64,000 nucleotides of DNA from Roseibium album (GTDB lineage: Bacteria > Pseudomonadota > Alphaproteobacteria > Rhizobiales > Stappiaceae). The translations under genes were made by a program, and so were the position numbers. The stretch is from positions 434,001-498,000 of the forward strand of contig NZ_CXWE01000005.1 of the NCBI RefSeq assembly GCF_001404515.1, given 5' to 3'. This document shows, piece after piece, positions 1 through 8,715 of the stretch (its first letter is position 1; each line of letters starts with the position of its first letter). Under the pieces are notes generated by a model. The model did no database searches. It was not told the DNA's origin and saw only the letters and a program-made list of their open reading frames with translations.

Positions 1-612
1 AAGGCGGACACATCCTGAAGACACGGCCTTGCCGATCGAGGTCGGTTGGTTGGTCCCGTGCAACCGGTAAAGCGTGTCGACATTGCCCTGGAAGATGTAG
101 AGCGCGCGCGCACCGAGCGGATTGCCTAAGCCTGGAGCCATACCGCCGTTTTTCGCGCTGAACTGCTCCAGTTCCGGTTCACGGGCAATCATTTCATCGG
201 GAGGCGTCCATGTCGGCCAGGGCCGTTTCCACGCAATCCGGGCGCGGCCGGACCACTCGAAGCCCTGCCGCCCAAGGCCAACGCCGTAACGCATGGCCGT
301 TCCGCTCGGCTCCACCAGATAGAGATAAAAACTCCCGGTATCGACCACGACGGTCCCGGGGTCCTCGCTGGTCTGGTAGGCAACACGCTGCCGCCTGAAA
401 GCGGGCGCAAGCACCCTCGGATCGACCGCTGGGATCGGAAACTCTTCCTGCGGGCGCGGCCCGTAGTTCTGCAGGAAATTTGCGTCCACCGCCGGCTGCG
501 CCGGTGTCGGGGTTGGAACGGGCGTTGTTCTTGTGGAACAGCCGGCAAGGGTCAGGGCCAACATACCCAGCCCGCCGGACAGCGCCTTACGCCGTGTCAC
601 GTTACTAGTCAT
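1..612 (-). CDS. L,D-transpeptidase (YkuD family) lipoprotein, C-terminus cut by window edge
   Basis: This enzyme is expected to form 3-3 peptidoglycan cross-links, or to attach proteins to peptidoglycan, in the periplasm. The start is the ATG at 612; the first ~20 residues are a lipoprotein signal ending in a lipobox (L-A-G-C). The next ~25 residues are Pro-rich linker. The visible protein is 204 residues and ends exactly at the window edge within the catalytic motif: H185-G-T, then S-S-G-C201-V-R, the HxxxxxxxxxxxxxxSxGCxR signature with the nucleophilic Cys. The gene lies 25 bp downstream of a second L,D-transpeptidase on the same strand with very similar sequence around the active site, so the two probably form an operon and arose by duplication. 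The remaining few dozen residues lie outside the window. Confidence 0.9.
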   Translation of the reverse strand, partial: MTSNVTRRKALSGGLGMLALTLAGCSTRTTPVPTPTPAQPAVDANFLQNYGPRPQEEFPIPAVDPRVLAPAFRRQRVAYQTSEDPGTVVVDTGSFYLYLVEPSGTAMRYGVGLGRQGFEWSGRARIAWKRPWPTWTPPDEMIAREPELEQFSAKNGGMAPGLGNPLGARALYIFQGNVDTLYRLHGTNQPTSIGKAVSSGCVRL

Positions 613-637
613 CGATGTCTTTTCCGAAACGCGGCGC

Positions 638-1213
638 CTAAAGCACGACCACTTGCGTTCCAAGCGGAACGCGATTGTAGAGATCGACGACATGGTCATT
701 GATCATGCGGATGCAACCGTTGGAAACCGACCTGCCAATGGATCGTGGCTGTGTCGTCCCGTGGATGCGGTAATAGGTATCGCGGCCGTTCTTGTAGAGA
801 TAAAGCGCACGGGCCCCGAGTGGATTATTGATCCCTCCGGGCACGCCATCGGCATAGCGCGCATATTTTTGCGGCTCGCGACGGATCATGTTTCTGGTCG
901 GTGTCCAGCGTGGCCATTCCGCTTTTCTGTCGATTGTCGCCCTGCCTCTGAAAGCAAGACCGGCCTTGCCGACGCCAACGCCGTAGCGGCGCGCGCGTCC
1001 CCAGCGCTCCATCAGATAGAGGAAGTGGTTACGTGGATCGACCACGATGGTTCCAGGCGCATAGTTCATGGAAAAGAACACACGCTGCGGCGCATACTGA
1101 GGGTCGAGTTTAAAATTCTTGTATTTCGCAGTGTGATGCGCATTTGCAAGTCCCGGCTGTGCCAGAACCAGCGCTGCAGCACCGCCGAGCAATAATTCCC
1201 GTTTGTTCAACAC
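638..1213 (-). CDS. L,D-transpeptidase (YkuD family), exported
   Basis: Periplasmic L,D-transpeptidase of 191 residues. The YkuD domain covers about residues 53-190 and carries the catalytic signature with H151-G-T and S164-N-G-C167-I-R; C167 is the expected nucleophile. I chose the GTG at 1213 because an AGGAG Shine-Dalgarno lies 8 bases upstream. An ATG 17 codons further upstream would place that AGGAG inside the gene and spoil the signal peptide (K-R-E-L-L-L-G-G-A-A-A-L-V-L-A followed by A-N-A). Unlike its downstream neighbour it has a Sec-type signal with no lipobox. The family usually modifies peptidoglycan or anchors outer-membrane proteins in Rhizobiales; the specific substrate cannot be told from sequence. 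Confidence 0.9.
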   Translation of the reverse strand: MLNKRELLLGGAAALVLAQPGLANAHHTAKYKNFKLDPQYAPQRVFFSMNYAPGTIVVDPRNHFLYLMERWGRARRYGVGVGKAGLAFRGRATIDRKAEWPRWTPTRNMIRREPQKYARYADGVPGGINNPLGARALYLYKNGRDTYYRIHGTTQPRSIGRSVSNGCIRMINDHVVDLYNRVPLGTQVVVL

Positions 1214-1281
1214 GAGGATTTCTCCTGATTTTTCAACAACCTTATGGCGAACCTTCGGGTTCACCTCACAAGACGGTCAAA

Positions 1282-1608
1282 TCAGGAATTGGGTGGTTTG
1301 GGTTCCAGCCTTTTCGGAACCGATGTGTGATGACGAACGGAAACCCAGTCGGGGTGGTCCTGAACGTCCCGGGAAACAAATGCAGCCCCGGCCATCACCG
1401 CCTTGCATTCGGAGTTCTTGCAAAATGACGGCTTGCTTTCGGCTATCGGCTCCTCGCCACAGCAGGTGTCTTCCTGCAATTGAGCAACTGCGACATCCAT
1501 TGTGATCACGTCGGACACCCCATCCAGGGACACATCAACCGCCCCGCGCGCAAAACCTTGCTGCGCGCCCGCGATCAAAAGTCCAACAATGAGTAAAATC
1601 CGGAACAT
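1282..1608 (-). CDS. small exported Cys-containing protein, unknown function
   Basis: I do not recognise this 108-residue protein. It begins with a clear signal peptide (M-F-R-I-L-L-I-V-G-L-L-I-A-G-A, cleavage likely after G-F-A). The mature part has four cysteines in two clusters: C-C in D-T-C-C-G-E-E, and C-x4-C in S-F-C-K-N-S-E-C. This suggests disulfides or metal binding, but that is inference. The start is uncertain: ATG at 1608 has no strong Shine-Dalgarno, and a TTG three codons upstream is possible. It is on the same strand as the flanking genes, with about 70 bp to the L,D-transpeptidase start and 100 bp to the end of the RTX gene, so co-transcription is possible. Confidence 0.55.
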   Translation of the reverse strand: MFRILLIVGLLIAGAQQGFARGAVDVSLDGVSDVITMDVAVAQLQEDTCCGEEPIAESKPSFCKNSECKAVMAGAAFVSRDVQDHPDWVSVRHHTSVPKRLEPKPPNS

Positions 1609-1667
1609 GAACAACAATTTACAGAAGCAGGTTAATGAAACCTAGACACGTAGCTTCACAGTCCTGT

Positions 1668-1693
1668 GAGGGGCGCGTGTTACCTCGCCCCTC
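1668..1693 (-). terminator. GC-rich hairpin after the RTX gene, candidate terminator
   Basis: Perfect 8-bp inverted repeat, GAGGGGCG and CGCCCCTC, around a 10-base loop. It begins 18 bases past the stop codon of the RTX gene. No U-tract follows on either strand, so intrinsic termination is plausible but not proven. Confidence 0.4.
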
Positions 1694-1711
1694 CGAAAAG
1701 TATTTTACCGA

Positions 1712-4700
1712 TCACACGAACTGGAAATCGTCGCTTTCGAGGGAGAACAGCAATGTGTTTTGAAGGGTCAGGCTGTCCGTCTCACTCAAGGCAAAGACTG
1801 TGTCTGCTCCTTGTTGTGAAGCTGTTGCCAGAAGATCCTCGAAATCAACGATGTCATCGAAAGAAATCGAAATGATATCTCCGGCTGCAGACGACGTGTC
1901 TGCATCAAGAGCCGGTTCGAAATCCTGGATGACATCGTTGCCACTGGTGAAGTGGAAAATGTCCTGCCCGGAACCGCCAATCAGGATGTCATTCCCGGAG
2001 CCGCCCTCTATCCGGTCATTTCCATTTCCACCATTCAGCTTGTCATCACCGGACCCGCCGGTCAGGCGATCATCGCCCTCTTCACCCGACAGCACATCAT
2101 TGCCACCCAGCCCTGCGATCAGATCATCCCCGTCGCGGCCCAGGATCGTGTTGACTTCATTGTTCCCCACAATGACGTCATCAAGTTTGGTTCCGTTGAT
2201 GTTCTCGATGCTTACAAGATCATCATGTTCAACGGTCCCGGCGGCGATGCCCTGGTTCAGGGCTGACCAGCCCAGGGAGCTGTTGTCGAGTGCTGTTGCC
2301 CAGGACCGGTCCAACCGGATGTAAATTCCTTCCGCACTCTGCGAATAGTCGGCCGTATCTGAACCTTCACCGCCATCAAGCAGGTTGGATCCGGTACCAC
2401 CAAACAAACGGTCGTTACCGCCTTCTCCGAAAATCTCGTCGTTTCCACCCTGACCGGCAAGGAAATCGTTGCCATCACCGCCCCAGATTGCATTGGCTTG
2501 TGCGTCCCCGGAAATAGCGTCACCGAAGCTGGAACCAATGATGTTCTCGATGTCTACGAAATCGTCATGAGCGACAGTGTTGGCGGCGATTCCCTGTGTC
2601 AGCGCAACCCAGCCGGGAGCCTTGTTGGCAAGTGCCGTTCCCCAGGACCGGTCCATGCGGACATAAACGGCCTCCGAGCTCAGTGAATAGTCCGCTGCGT
2701 CAGCGCCATCACCCCCATCAAGAGTGTTGTTTCCGGTGCCGCCCTGCAATCGGTCGTCGCCGTCGCCTCCCAGCAGTTGGTCATCTCCTTCTCCGCCATT
2801 CAGGGTATCGTTTCCAAGACCACCGGAAACAATGTCATTGCCGCCTTCACCGCTGATATCGTCGTCATCCGCGCCCCCGCGCAAAAGATCGTCTGCGTCC
2901 GTACCGGCGACCGGCTGCGAGGCTGCCGGCAGCTCGGACGTGGTGAAGTTGAAGGTCGATGTGTCTCCTTCTTCAATACCCTCAAATGTGTTGCCGTCCG
3001 AATCGACAAAAGCTCCGTCGGAGATTTCGACCGAGTAGCGAGTGTCAGCCTCGAGATGTTCGGGAGGCGTTACCACCACCGTGGTTCCGTCGAATTGAAC
3101 GAGCCGCGCGTCTGTTACGTCAATCAGGGTCCGTTCGCCGGTCGAACGGTTCACCAGAGTGAGGAATCCTTCCCCGGCCTTGACCTCTTCGGTGAAAGTG
3201 AGGGCAAGAGAGGCATCGTTCGAGACATCACGCTCGTTGTCCGTCGGTGTCGCCGAAACGAGATAGGGATCCGCCTCTCCGTCAATGGTTACTTCGACCG
3301 GGAAATAGACAGACCCTTCAGATGAAAAACCGAGGCGCCCGTCGGAATTCGATCCCCAGGTGAAAATCGCACCGTCATCGGCAACCGCAATGATCGAATT
3401 CGGGCCGGTATGAATTTCAACGATGTTCACATCGTCGAGCTGCGGGATCAGCGTAGGATAGAAGGACGCATCCGTTTCAGTCGCCGGATCACCGTCAAGA
3501 CCGCCACTCGGGCCTTCGTCGTTCGGACCCCAGACGTAGACATCCCCGTCTTCGGTCAATGCAGCGCCCCAACGCGCGCCACCTTTGACTTCGACGACAT
3601 TGCCTGGAAGGCCGGGTAGCTCGACCGGGGCAAGAACATCGGCCGTATCGACGTCAAACGTTCCGTCACCATTGTCCGTTCCCTGAAGAAGCTGCCCGTA
3701 CCGGTTTTCACCCCAGCCGAATACCCGTCCGTCTTCGGTTACGGCGTAAGACGTCTTTGTGTCCGCAGTCACGGAAACAACATTCGACGGCAGGCCTTCG
3801 ACAAGAACAGGTTCAACGGCGCGGCGTGCGGGAGTTCCGTCGTCCTCAAGCGCATCGGGTGAACCGAGTTGGCCGTCGGTGTTGCTGCCAAATGCATAGA
3901 CCTGGCCATCGGCGGTCAATGCAAGCGTATGGGACGTTCCGGAGGAAACCAGGACAACCGTTTCGTTTACCAGCGCCTCGACCACTGTCGGTACATGACG
4001 TTCACTCTGATCACCGAGACCCAGTTGTCCGTTGGAGTTCGTTCCCCAGGCGTAGAGTGTACCGGTGTCTGAAATCGCGTACGAAACGCCATTCCCGTTC
4101 TCGATGGTGGCGATGTTGACATCGTCAAGCGCTTCGACGCGGGTCGCGGTTGTGCGGGTCTCTTCATCACCGGTACCAAGCGGCCCGTTGTTGTTGAAGC
4201 CGAATGCGTAAACGTCACCGTCTTCGGTCAGGAAGGTCGTGTGCAGCAGACCAGCGGAAACGGAGACGATCTTGGAATCGAAACCGTCTGGCATCGAGAC
4301 TTCGACAGGTGTCTTGATATCAAATCCGTTCGTGCCGTTTCCAAGTTGACCAACGACGTTTTCTCCCGACGTGTAGAGCGTATTGCTTTCCTGGTCGAGG
4401 AAGACGGAGAAATGGTTGCCTGCGCCGGCAGTCGCCGATGTGACCTCGGCCTTACCCTCGTAAAATTCGACAGCACGCGGACGGTCGAGTTGGTCGTCAT
4501 AACTGGAGGACCCGAAAACGCTGGTTTCTCCCGCATCCAGATAGTCGCCATCGCCGTTCAGATCGCTCAGCCGCACGACATTGTTCGCAGCCCCGAATGT
4601 ATTTGCTGTCAGGGACAGGTTGCCGTCTTCATCCGCCGCGACGGAAAATCCGATATCGGCGCCAAATCCTTCGGGCATCGCCGAGGCATTCCAGACTTCG

Positions 4701-5521
4701 GTCGCTTCGCTTTGATCGTCGATCTGGCCGGAACCGTCCAGATCTGTCAGTCGGTAAAGCTTGAGTTCTTCTCCGGTCTCCGGAAACCAGGTAAGCGTAT
4801 AGAGTGAGCCGTCAACAGATACAGCGTTTGCTATGTCAACAGGCGCTCCGAAGTTCATGTCGTCGGAAATGAAGGTCTGGACTTCGCCATCCTGAATCTT
4901 GCCGTCGCCGTTCTTGTCCTCGATCCGGTAAATGGCGTCCGTTGCCGCTCCGGTCAGGTCATTGAGGTAGGCCACGTTGCCGTCAAAACTGATATCGAAG
5001 GGAACGGCCGTGTCGATGACCGTCTGCACGTCGAGCCAGAGCGTCGCCTCGCCTTCATCGTTGGCATCGCCGTCCCCATTCAGATCAACCGTCCTGTAGA
5101 TCGCATCCTGCGGTGTGGACCGGGTTCCGGCGTTGGTTACGTAAATGGCACCATCGAGTCCCTCGTGGATCCCGTTCGGAGTGATGGTTGAGAACCCGGC
5201 CGCATTGTCGGCAGAAAACCAGACATTTCCCTCCCCCTCGTCTTGCGCGTCACCATCATTGTTCTTGTCCATCAATCGGATGACGGCATCCGCCGTACCA
5301 TCCCCGTAATAGACGGACTTGTCGGCAGCTTGATGGACGGTGAAGACGTTATTGGTCGGAAGCGAGAGGCCCGAGGCATTGGTCTCGTCGAAGAAGACGG
5401 AGGTCTCACCGGCACCGGACGCGGTGCCGTCGCCGTCCAGATCCTGCAAAAGCAACAACTGGTCGTGTCGCTGGTCCCCAACCAGAATGCCGTTGTTAAC
5501 GCGTGAAATAAGTCGTGCCAT
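1712..5521 (-). CDS. Large secreted RCC1-repeat / RTX calcium-binding protein
   Basis: A 1269-residue exoprotein, probably exported by a type I system since it has no signal peptide and ends in RTX repeats. Modules in order: residues 1-350 hold repeated Asp-rich EF-hand/dockerin-like loops (D-x-N-x-D-G-D-x-x-D-x-G-E); residues ~357-743 are RCC1-type propeller repeats (S-A-G-x-x-H-T-x-x-L-T-x-D-G-x-V-Y-x-F-G); ~744-850 is a bacterial Ig-like Big_5/SwmB domain (P-x-D-x-x-x-x-V-x-x-D-A-x-L-x-L-T-F); ~865-1215 are RTX nonapeptides (G-G-x-G-N-D-x-L) interrupted by a duplicated 114-residue unit; the C-terminus ends D-D-F-Q-F-V. The ATG at 5521 has GGGAG 6 bases upstream, so the 27 in-frame residues further upstream were dropped. 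No type I secretion genes are in the window. An adhesin or extracellular sensor role is inference. Confidence 0.88.
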   Translation of the reverse strand: MARLISRVNNGILVGDQRHDQLLLLQDLDGDGTASGAGETSVFFDETNASGLSLPTNNVFTVHQAADKSVYYGDGTADAVIRLMDKNNDGDAQDEGEGNVWFSADNAAGFSTITPNGIHEGLDGAIYVTNAGTRSTPQDAIYRTVDLNGDGDANDEGEATLWLDVQTVIDTAVPFDISFDGNVAYLNDLTGAATDAIYRIEDKNGDGKIQDGEVQTFISDDMNFGAPVDIANAVSVDGSLYTLTWFPETGEELKLYRLTDLDGSGQIDDQSEATEVWNASAMPEGFGADIGFSVAADEDGNLSLTANTFGAANNVVRLSDLNGDGDYLDAGETSVFGSSSYDDQLDRPRAVEFYEGKAEVTSATAGAGNHFSVFLDQESNTLYTSGENVVGQLGNGTNGFDIKTPVEVSMPDGFDSKIVSVSAGLLHTTFLTEDGDVYAFGFNNNGPLGTGDEETRTTATRVEALDDVNIATIENGNGVSYAISDTGTLYAWGTNSNGQLGLGDQSERHVPTVVEALVNETVVLVSSGTSHTLALTADGQVYAFGSNTDGQLGSPDALEDDGTPARRAVEPVLVEGLPSNVVSVTADTKTSYAVTEDGRVFGWGENRYGQLLQGTDNGDGTFDVDTADVLAPVELPGLPGNVVEVKGGARWGAALTEDGDVYVWGPNDEGPSGGLDGDPATETDASFYPTLIPQLDDVNIVEIHTGPNSIIAVADDGAIFTWGSNSDGRLGFSSEGSVYFPVEVTIDGEADPYLVSATPTDNERDVSNDASLALTFTEEVKAGEGFLTLVNRSTGERTLIDVTDARLVQFDGTTVVVTPPEHLEADTRYSVEISDGAFVDSDGNTFEGIEEGDTSTFNFTTSELPAASQPVAGTDADDLLRGGADDDDISGEGGNDIVSGGLGNDTLNGGEGDDQLLGGDGDDRLQGGTGNNTLDGGDGADAADYSLSSEAVYVRMDRSWGTALANKAPGWVALTQGIAANTVAHDDFVDIENIIGSSFGDAISGDAQANAIWGGDGNDFLAGQGGNDEIFGEGGNDRLFGGTGSNLLDGGEGSDTADYSQSAEGIYIRLDRSWATALDNSSLGWSALNQGIAAGTVEHDDLVSIENINGTKLDDVIVGNNEVNTILGRDGDDLIAGLGGNDVLSGEEGDDRLTGGSGDDKLNGGNGNDRIEGGSGNDILIGGSGQDIFHFTSGNDVIQDFEPALDADTSSAAGDIISISFDDIVDFEDLLATASQQGADTVFALSETDSLTLQNTLLFSLESDDFQFV
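2054..2737 (-). repeat. Tandem 342-bp (114-residue) duplication inside the RTX gene
   Basis: Two consecutive copies, about 2396-2737 and 2054-2395. Each encodes L-D-G-G-x-G-x-D-x-A-D-Y-S, then a D-R-S-W-x-T-A-L segment and a H-D-D-x-V-x-I-E-N-I segment, then RTX nonapeptides. The period was measured between equivalent codons (T-G-N-N-T versus T-G-S-N-L). Confidence 0.8.
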
Positions 5522-6055
5522 TTGAGGCTCCCGAGCATGATGAATATGTGTTTGCCTGGCGAGCCTGCTGGGTTGTTTGCATCCAGATATTTCCCAACCC
5601 AAACGTTGTCAATCACAAGAATTTAAAATTTGAATAAAATACTCAAGTTTAGAATTATTCCATATTTATCAGCGAGATGAACAAAATATTGGCGAATGGA
5701 CTCAATATCGATACGAGTGAAGCCCGCCCTGCACGAAGTTCGGGGTTTCCGGTCGTTTCCGGCCCTGGGCTGGACAACAATTCACTCCGCGATCTATTTG
5801 CAAAACAGTGTTCGCCGGACGATTGGGTGCGACGGTACACCAACGACTGGCAGTCATCGATTTCATGTCTGCAGGCATTCAAGCTCGCTGACGATTCTGT
5901 GCTTGCCTGCCCTTTGCCTGGCGTGTCGACTGAAAACGGTAACTTGACGCCGCGTTACCCATGCGTCTGAATTGTCTGACACAATTGCGAACCGCCTTGC
6001 CTTCCACCGCCCGGAGGCTGCAGGCCGGCGGCAGGCAGCATTGGGAGGCGACGAC
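5522..6055. other. Gene-free stretch between divergent RTX and TPR genes
   Basis: About 530 bp separating two divergently transcribed genes, so promoters for both must lie here. The part nearest the RTX gene (about 5600-5670) is AT-rich. A 97-codon open frame on the plus strand (5677-5970) has no convincing ribosome binding site or recognisable domain and was not called. Confidence 0.5.
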
Positions 6056-7696
6056 ATGAAATTCGACCTGGGAACCTATTCGCGGAAGATCACGACGAAA
6101 TCGCAAGAAGCAAAAGATCACTTCGACCAGGGGCTGGTCTGGCTTTACGGCTATAATCATGAAGCTGCAGCCGGCTGTTTTGAAAAGGCCATTGAAAGTG
6201 ACCCCGATTGCGGCATGGCCTATTGGGGTCTCGCCTATGCGATTGGCCCGAACTACAACAAGCCCTGGGAGTTCTTTGAGCCCGAAGAACGTATCTCGAT
6301 GCTGAAAAAGGCCAAGGAGACCGTCGAGACCGGCCTGAGCCTTGCAACAAAACTGCAACCGGTTGAAATTGCCCTTCTCGAAGCGATCGGAAAGCGTTTT
6401 CCGGATGACCCTTCTGTAGAGGACTATCTCCCTTGGCACGACGCGTTTGCAGACGCAATGCGTCAGGTACATGCTGCGCACGGGGACGATCTGGATATCG
6501 TGACGATATTCGCCGAAGCCCTGATGAACCGCTCGCCCTGGCAGCTCTGGGACTTGCCGAACGGGCGGCCTGCGGAGGGTGCGTCAACCCTGGAGGCCCA
6601 GACCGCGCTGGAAACGGTTTTCAACGAACGCGCCGACGCCTGGGAACACCCTGGCCTTCTCCACATGTATATCCATCTCATGGAGATGTCGCCGACACCG
6701 GAAAAGGCTCTGAAGCACGGCGATCGGCTGGTGGATCTGGTGCCCGAGAGTGGTCACCTTTGCCACATGGCAACGCATATCGACGTCCTGTGCGGCGATT
6801 ATCAGAATGTGGTCTGGCGAAATCACAGGGCCGCGCAGGTTGACCGAAAATACGAGAATTTTGCCGGTTCGCAGAATTTCTACACGCTTTACCGCATCCA
6901 CAATGTGCACTTTGAAGCCTATGGCGCGATGTTCCTGGGGCAACCTGAACGAGCCTTGGCGGCATCGGAAGAACTGATGCGCATGTTGCCTGACGAAGTC
7001 GTGCGATTTTTTCCGGATTTGTTCGAGTCCTTTTACGGCAAGAAAATTCACGTCATGGTTCGCTTCGGCCAGTGGCGCGAGATTTTGAACGAAATGTTCC
7101 CGCAAGACAGGGAACTCTACAGTTACACGACGGCAGCCATCCATCAGGCACGCGCGGTCGCTCTGGCAAATCTCGGTCGTCTGAAAGACGCGGCAGAAGA
7201 GCGGGAACTTGCAGTTGCCGCGCGCAAGGCGGTGCCTGAAAGCCGGATGGTTTTCAACAATACCGCCGACGATGTGCTGGCGATCGGCGAAGCGATGATG
7301 GACGGTGAACTCGCTTTCAAATCCGGGCAGAGGGATGAGGGCCTGAACCACCTGCGGCGTTCAGTCGAACTCGATGACGGTCTCCTCTATGACGAGCCCT
7401 GGGGCTGGATGCAGCCCACGCGCCACGCACTCGGCGCCTTGCTGCTGGAGGACAACCGTTTTGAGGAAGCGGAAGCGGTTTACCGCGCCGACCTCGGGCT
7501 GGACGATACGCTGGCCAGGGCCTGTCAGCATCCTCAAAACATCTGGAGCCTTCATGGCCTTCACGAGTGCCTGGTCCGGCGTGGCGAGCTGACAGAGGCC
7601 CGGCATGTCAAACTGCTTCTGGACAAGGCCGCTGCACGCGCGACTGTTCCGATCCACGCCTCCTGCTACTGCCGCAGCAGGGCCAAGGCAGCTTGA
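6056..7696 (+). CDS. Tetratricopeptide-repeat protein, cytoplasmic, unknown role
   Basis: A 546-residue protein without signal peptide or membrane segments. The N-terminus carries a clear TPR (residues ~17-50: A-K-x-H-F-D-Q-G-L-V-W-L-Y-G-Y-N-H-E-A-A, then F-E-K-A-I-E-x-D-P-D-C-x-M-A-Y-W-G). Further helical repeats run through the middle and C-terminal part (around E-A-V-Y-R-A-D-L). It resembles the family of ~550-residue bacterial TPR proteins of unknown function that share the Y-N-H-E-A-A and H-M-x-x-H-I signatures. The ATG at 6056 is preceded by GGGAGG 6 bases upstream. An in-frame start 28 codons earlier has no comparable ribosome binding site. It is monocistronic and converges with the DMT transporter gene. 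Confidence 0.8.
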   Translation: MKFDLGTYSRKITTKSQEAKDHFDQGLVWLYGYNHEAAAGCFEKAIESDPDCGMAYWGLAYAIGPNYNKPWEFFEPEERISMLKKAKETVETGLSLATKLQPVEIALLEAIGKRFPDDPSVEDYLPWHDAFADAMRQVHAAHGDDLDIVTIFAEALMNRSPWQLWDLPNGRPAEGASTLEAQTALETVFNERADAWEHPGLLHMYIHLMEMSPTPEKALKHGDRLVDLVPESGHLCHMATHIDVLCGDYQNVVWRNHRAAQVDRKYENFAGSQNFYTLYRIHNVHFEAYGAMFLGQPERALAASEELMRMLPDEVVRFFPDLFESFYGKKIHVMVRFGQWREILNEMFPQDRELYSYTTAAIHQARAVALANLGRLKDAAEERELAVAARKAVPESRMVFNNTADDVLAIGEAMMDGELAFKSGQRDEGLNHLRRSVELDDGLLYDEPWGWMQPTRHALGALLLEDNRFEEAEAVYRADLGLDDTLARACQHPQNIWSLHGLHECLVRRGELTEARHVKLLLDKAAARATVPIHASCYCRSRAKAA

Positions 7697-7742
7697 CATC
7701 CCCTGGGCGTCTCATGGTCTGACGCGGGTCGTTCCGATTGTC

Positions 7743-8603
7743 TCAGGCATAACGTTTTGCCCCGGCGACGCAAAGGACAACGAACACCGTCACTGCAATC
7801 ATCAGTGGCGGCGTCGGCTCCGACAGCAACAGCGCGGACAGGATCAGGCCGAAGAATGGTTGCAGGAGTTGCAGTTGCCCGACCCCTGCCGTGCCCCCGA
7901 GAGCGAGACCCCGATACCAGAAAAAAAAGCCGATCAGCATGGAAAACATGGATACGTATCCGACGCTGATCCAGACAGTTACCGGCAATCCGGTCAAGGT
8001 CTCCGGCCGGAAGACAAGTGCCAGTGCCGCCATCAGCGGCAGAGCCAGGACCAGGGCCCAGCAGATTACCTGCCACCCCCCAAGCCGTCGAGACAGCATT
8101 GCGCCTTCCGCATAGCCGAGCCCGCAAACGACAACGGCCGCGAGCATCAGGGCATCGCCGAGGAGCGAGACGTCTGCATTCTGGTTCAGGGCGAAACCGA
8201 CAACCGCCAAGCTGCCGAGAACCGAAAACAGCCAGAACAGGGGCCTGGGCCGTTTGTCGCCGCGCAGGACCCCGAAGGCTCCCGTCGCCAGCGGCAACAA
8301 TCCGATAAAGACAACCGAGTGAGCCGCCGTGATGTGCTGAAGCGCCGAGGCCGTCAAGAGTGGAAAGCCGATCACGACCCCGGCTGCGACAATGATCAGC
8401 GACGGAAGATCGGCGCGGTCCGGTTTTGACTGCCGCAGGACCAGAAGGATCGCACCGCCAAGCAGAGCGGCGAGCACAGCGCGTACCGACGTCAGAAACA
8501 TCGGATCGAGCGATCCGACGGCAACACGTGTCGCGGGCAGCGAACCGCTGAAAATAAGTACGCCCACAAAGCCGCTGCCCCAGCCGGAAAACGAATTGGT
8601 CAT
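7743..8603 (-). CDS. DMT-superfamily (EamA) transporter
   Basis: A 286-residue inner-membrane protein with about ten hydrophobic segments and two EamA halves (residues ~7-140 and ~148-285), the usual size for this family. Members export amino acids or small metabolites. It is divergently transcribed from a MocR-type regulator only 112 bp away, an arrangement common for EamA exporters controlled by PLP-sensing regulators, so the regulator probably controls this gene. The ATG at 8603 has AGAGGA 6 bases upstream and is preferred over the GTG 7 codons upstream. The substrate cannot be inferred from sequence. Confidence 0.88.
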   Translation of the reverse strand: MTNSFSGWGSGFVGVLIFSGSLPATRVAVGSLDPMFLTSVRAVLAALLGGAILLVLRQSKPDRADLPSLIIVAAGVVIGFPLLTASALQHITAAHSVVFIGLLPLATGAFGVLRGDKRPRPLFWLFSVLGSLAVVGFALNQNADVSLLGDALMLAAVVVCGLGYAEGAMLSRRLGGWQVICWALVLALPLMAALALVFRPETLTGLPVTVWISVGYVSMFSMLIGFFFWYRGLALGGTAGVGQLQLLQPFFGLILSALLLSEPTPPLMIAVTVFVVLCVAGAKRYA

Positions 8604-8666
8604 TCTGTCCTCTGATTTTTTCACTTTCCTATTCCGTGGGGCGTGACAGCGACAGACACAAAACAG

Positions 8667-8686
8667 TACAATATTGACAAATTGTA
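8667..8686. promoter_or_regulatory. Inverted repeat in the mocR/DMT intergenic region, candidate operator
   Basis: TACAAT and ATTGTA form a 6-bp inverted repeat separated by 8 bases, which contain a TTGACA that could be a -35 element for the regulator gene. The position between two divergent genes fits an operator for the adjacent MocR protein. This is inference from position and symmetry only. Confidence 0.4.
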
Positions 8687-8715
8687 TTGCATGTTATGCC
8701 CATACAGAGGAGTCC

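Noticed and set aside
533..1195. 220-codon plus-strand frame opposite the L,D-transpeptidases
   Set aside because: It is antisense to two genes with clear active-site motifs and encodes nothing recognisable.
5677..5970. 97-codon plus-strand frame upstream of the TPR gene
   Set aside because: No domain or convincing ribosome binding site, and an equally long frame exists on the opposite strand.
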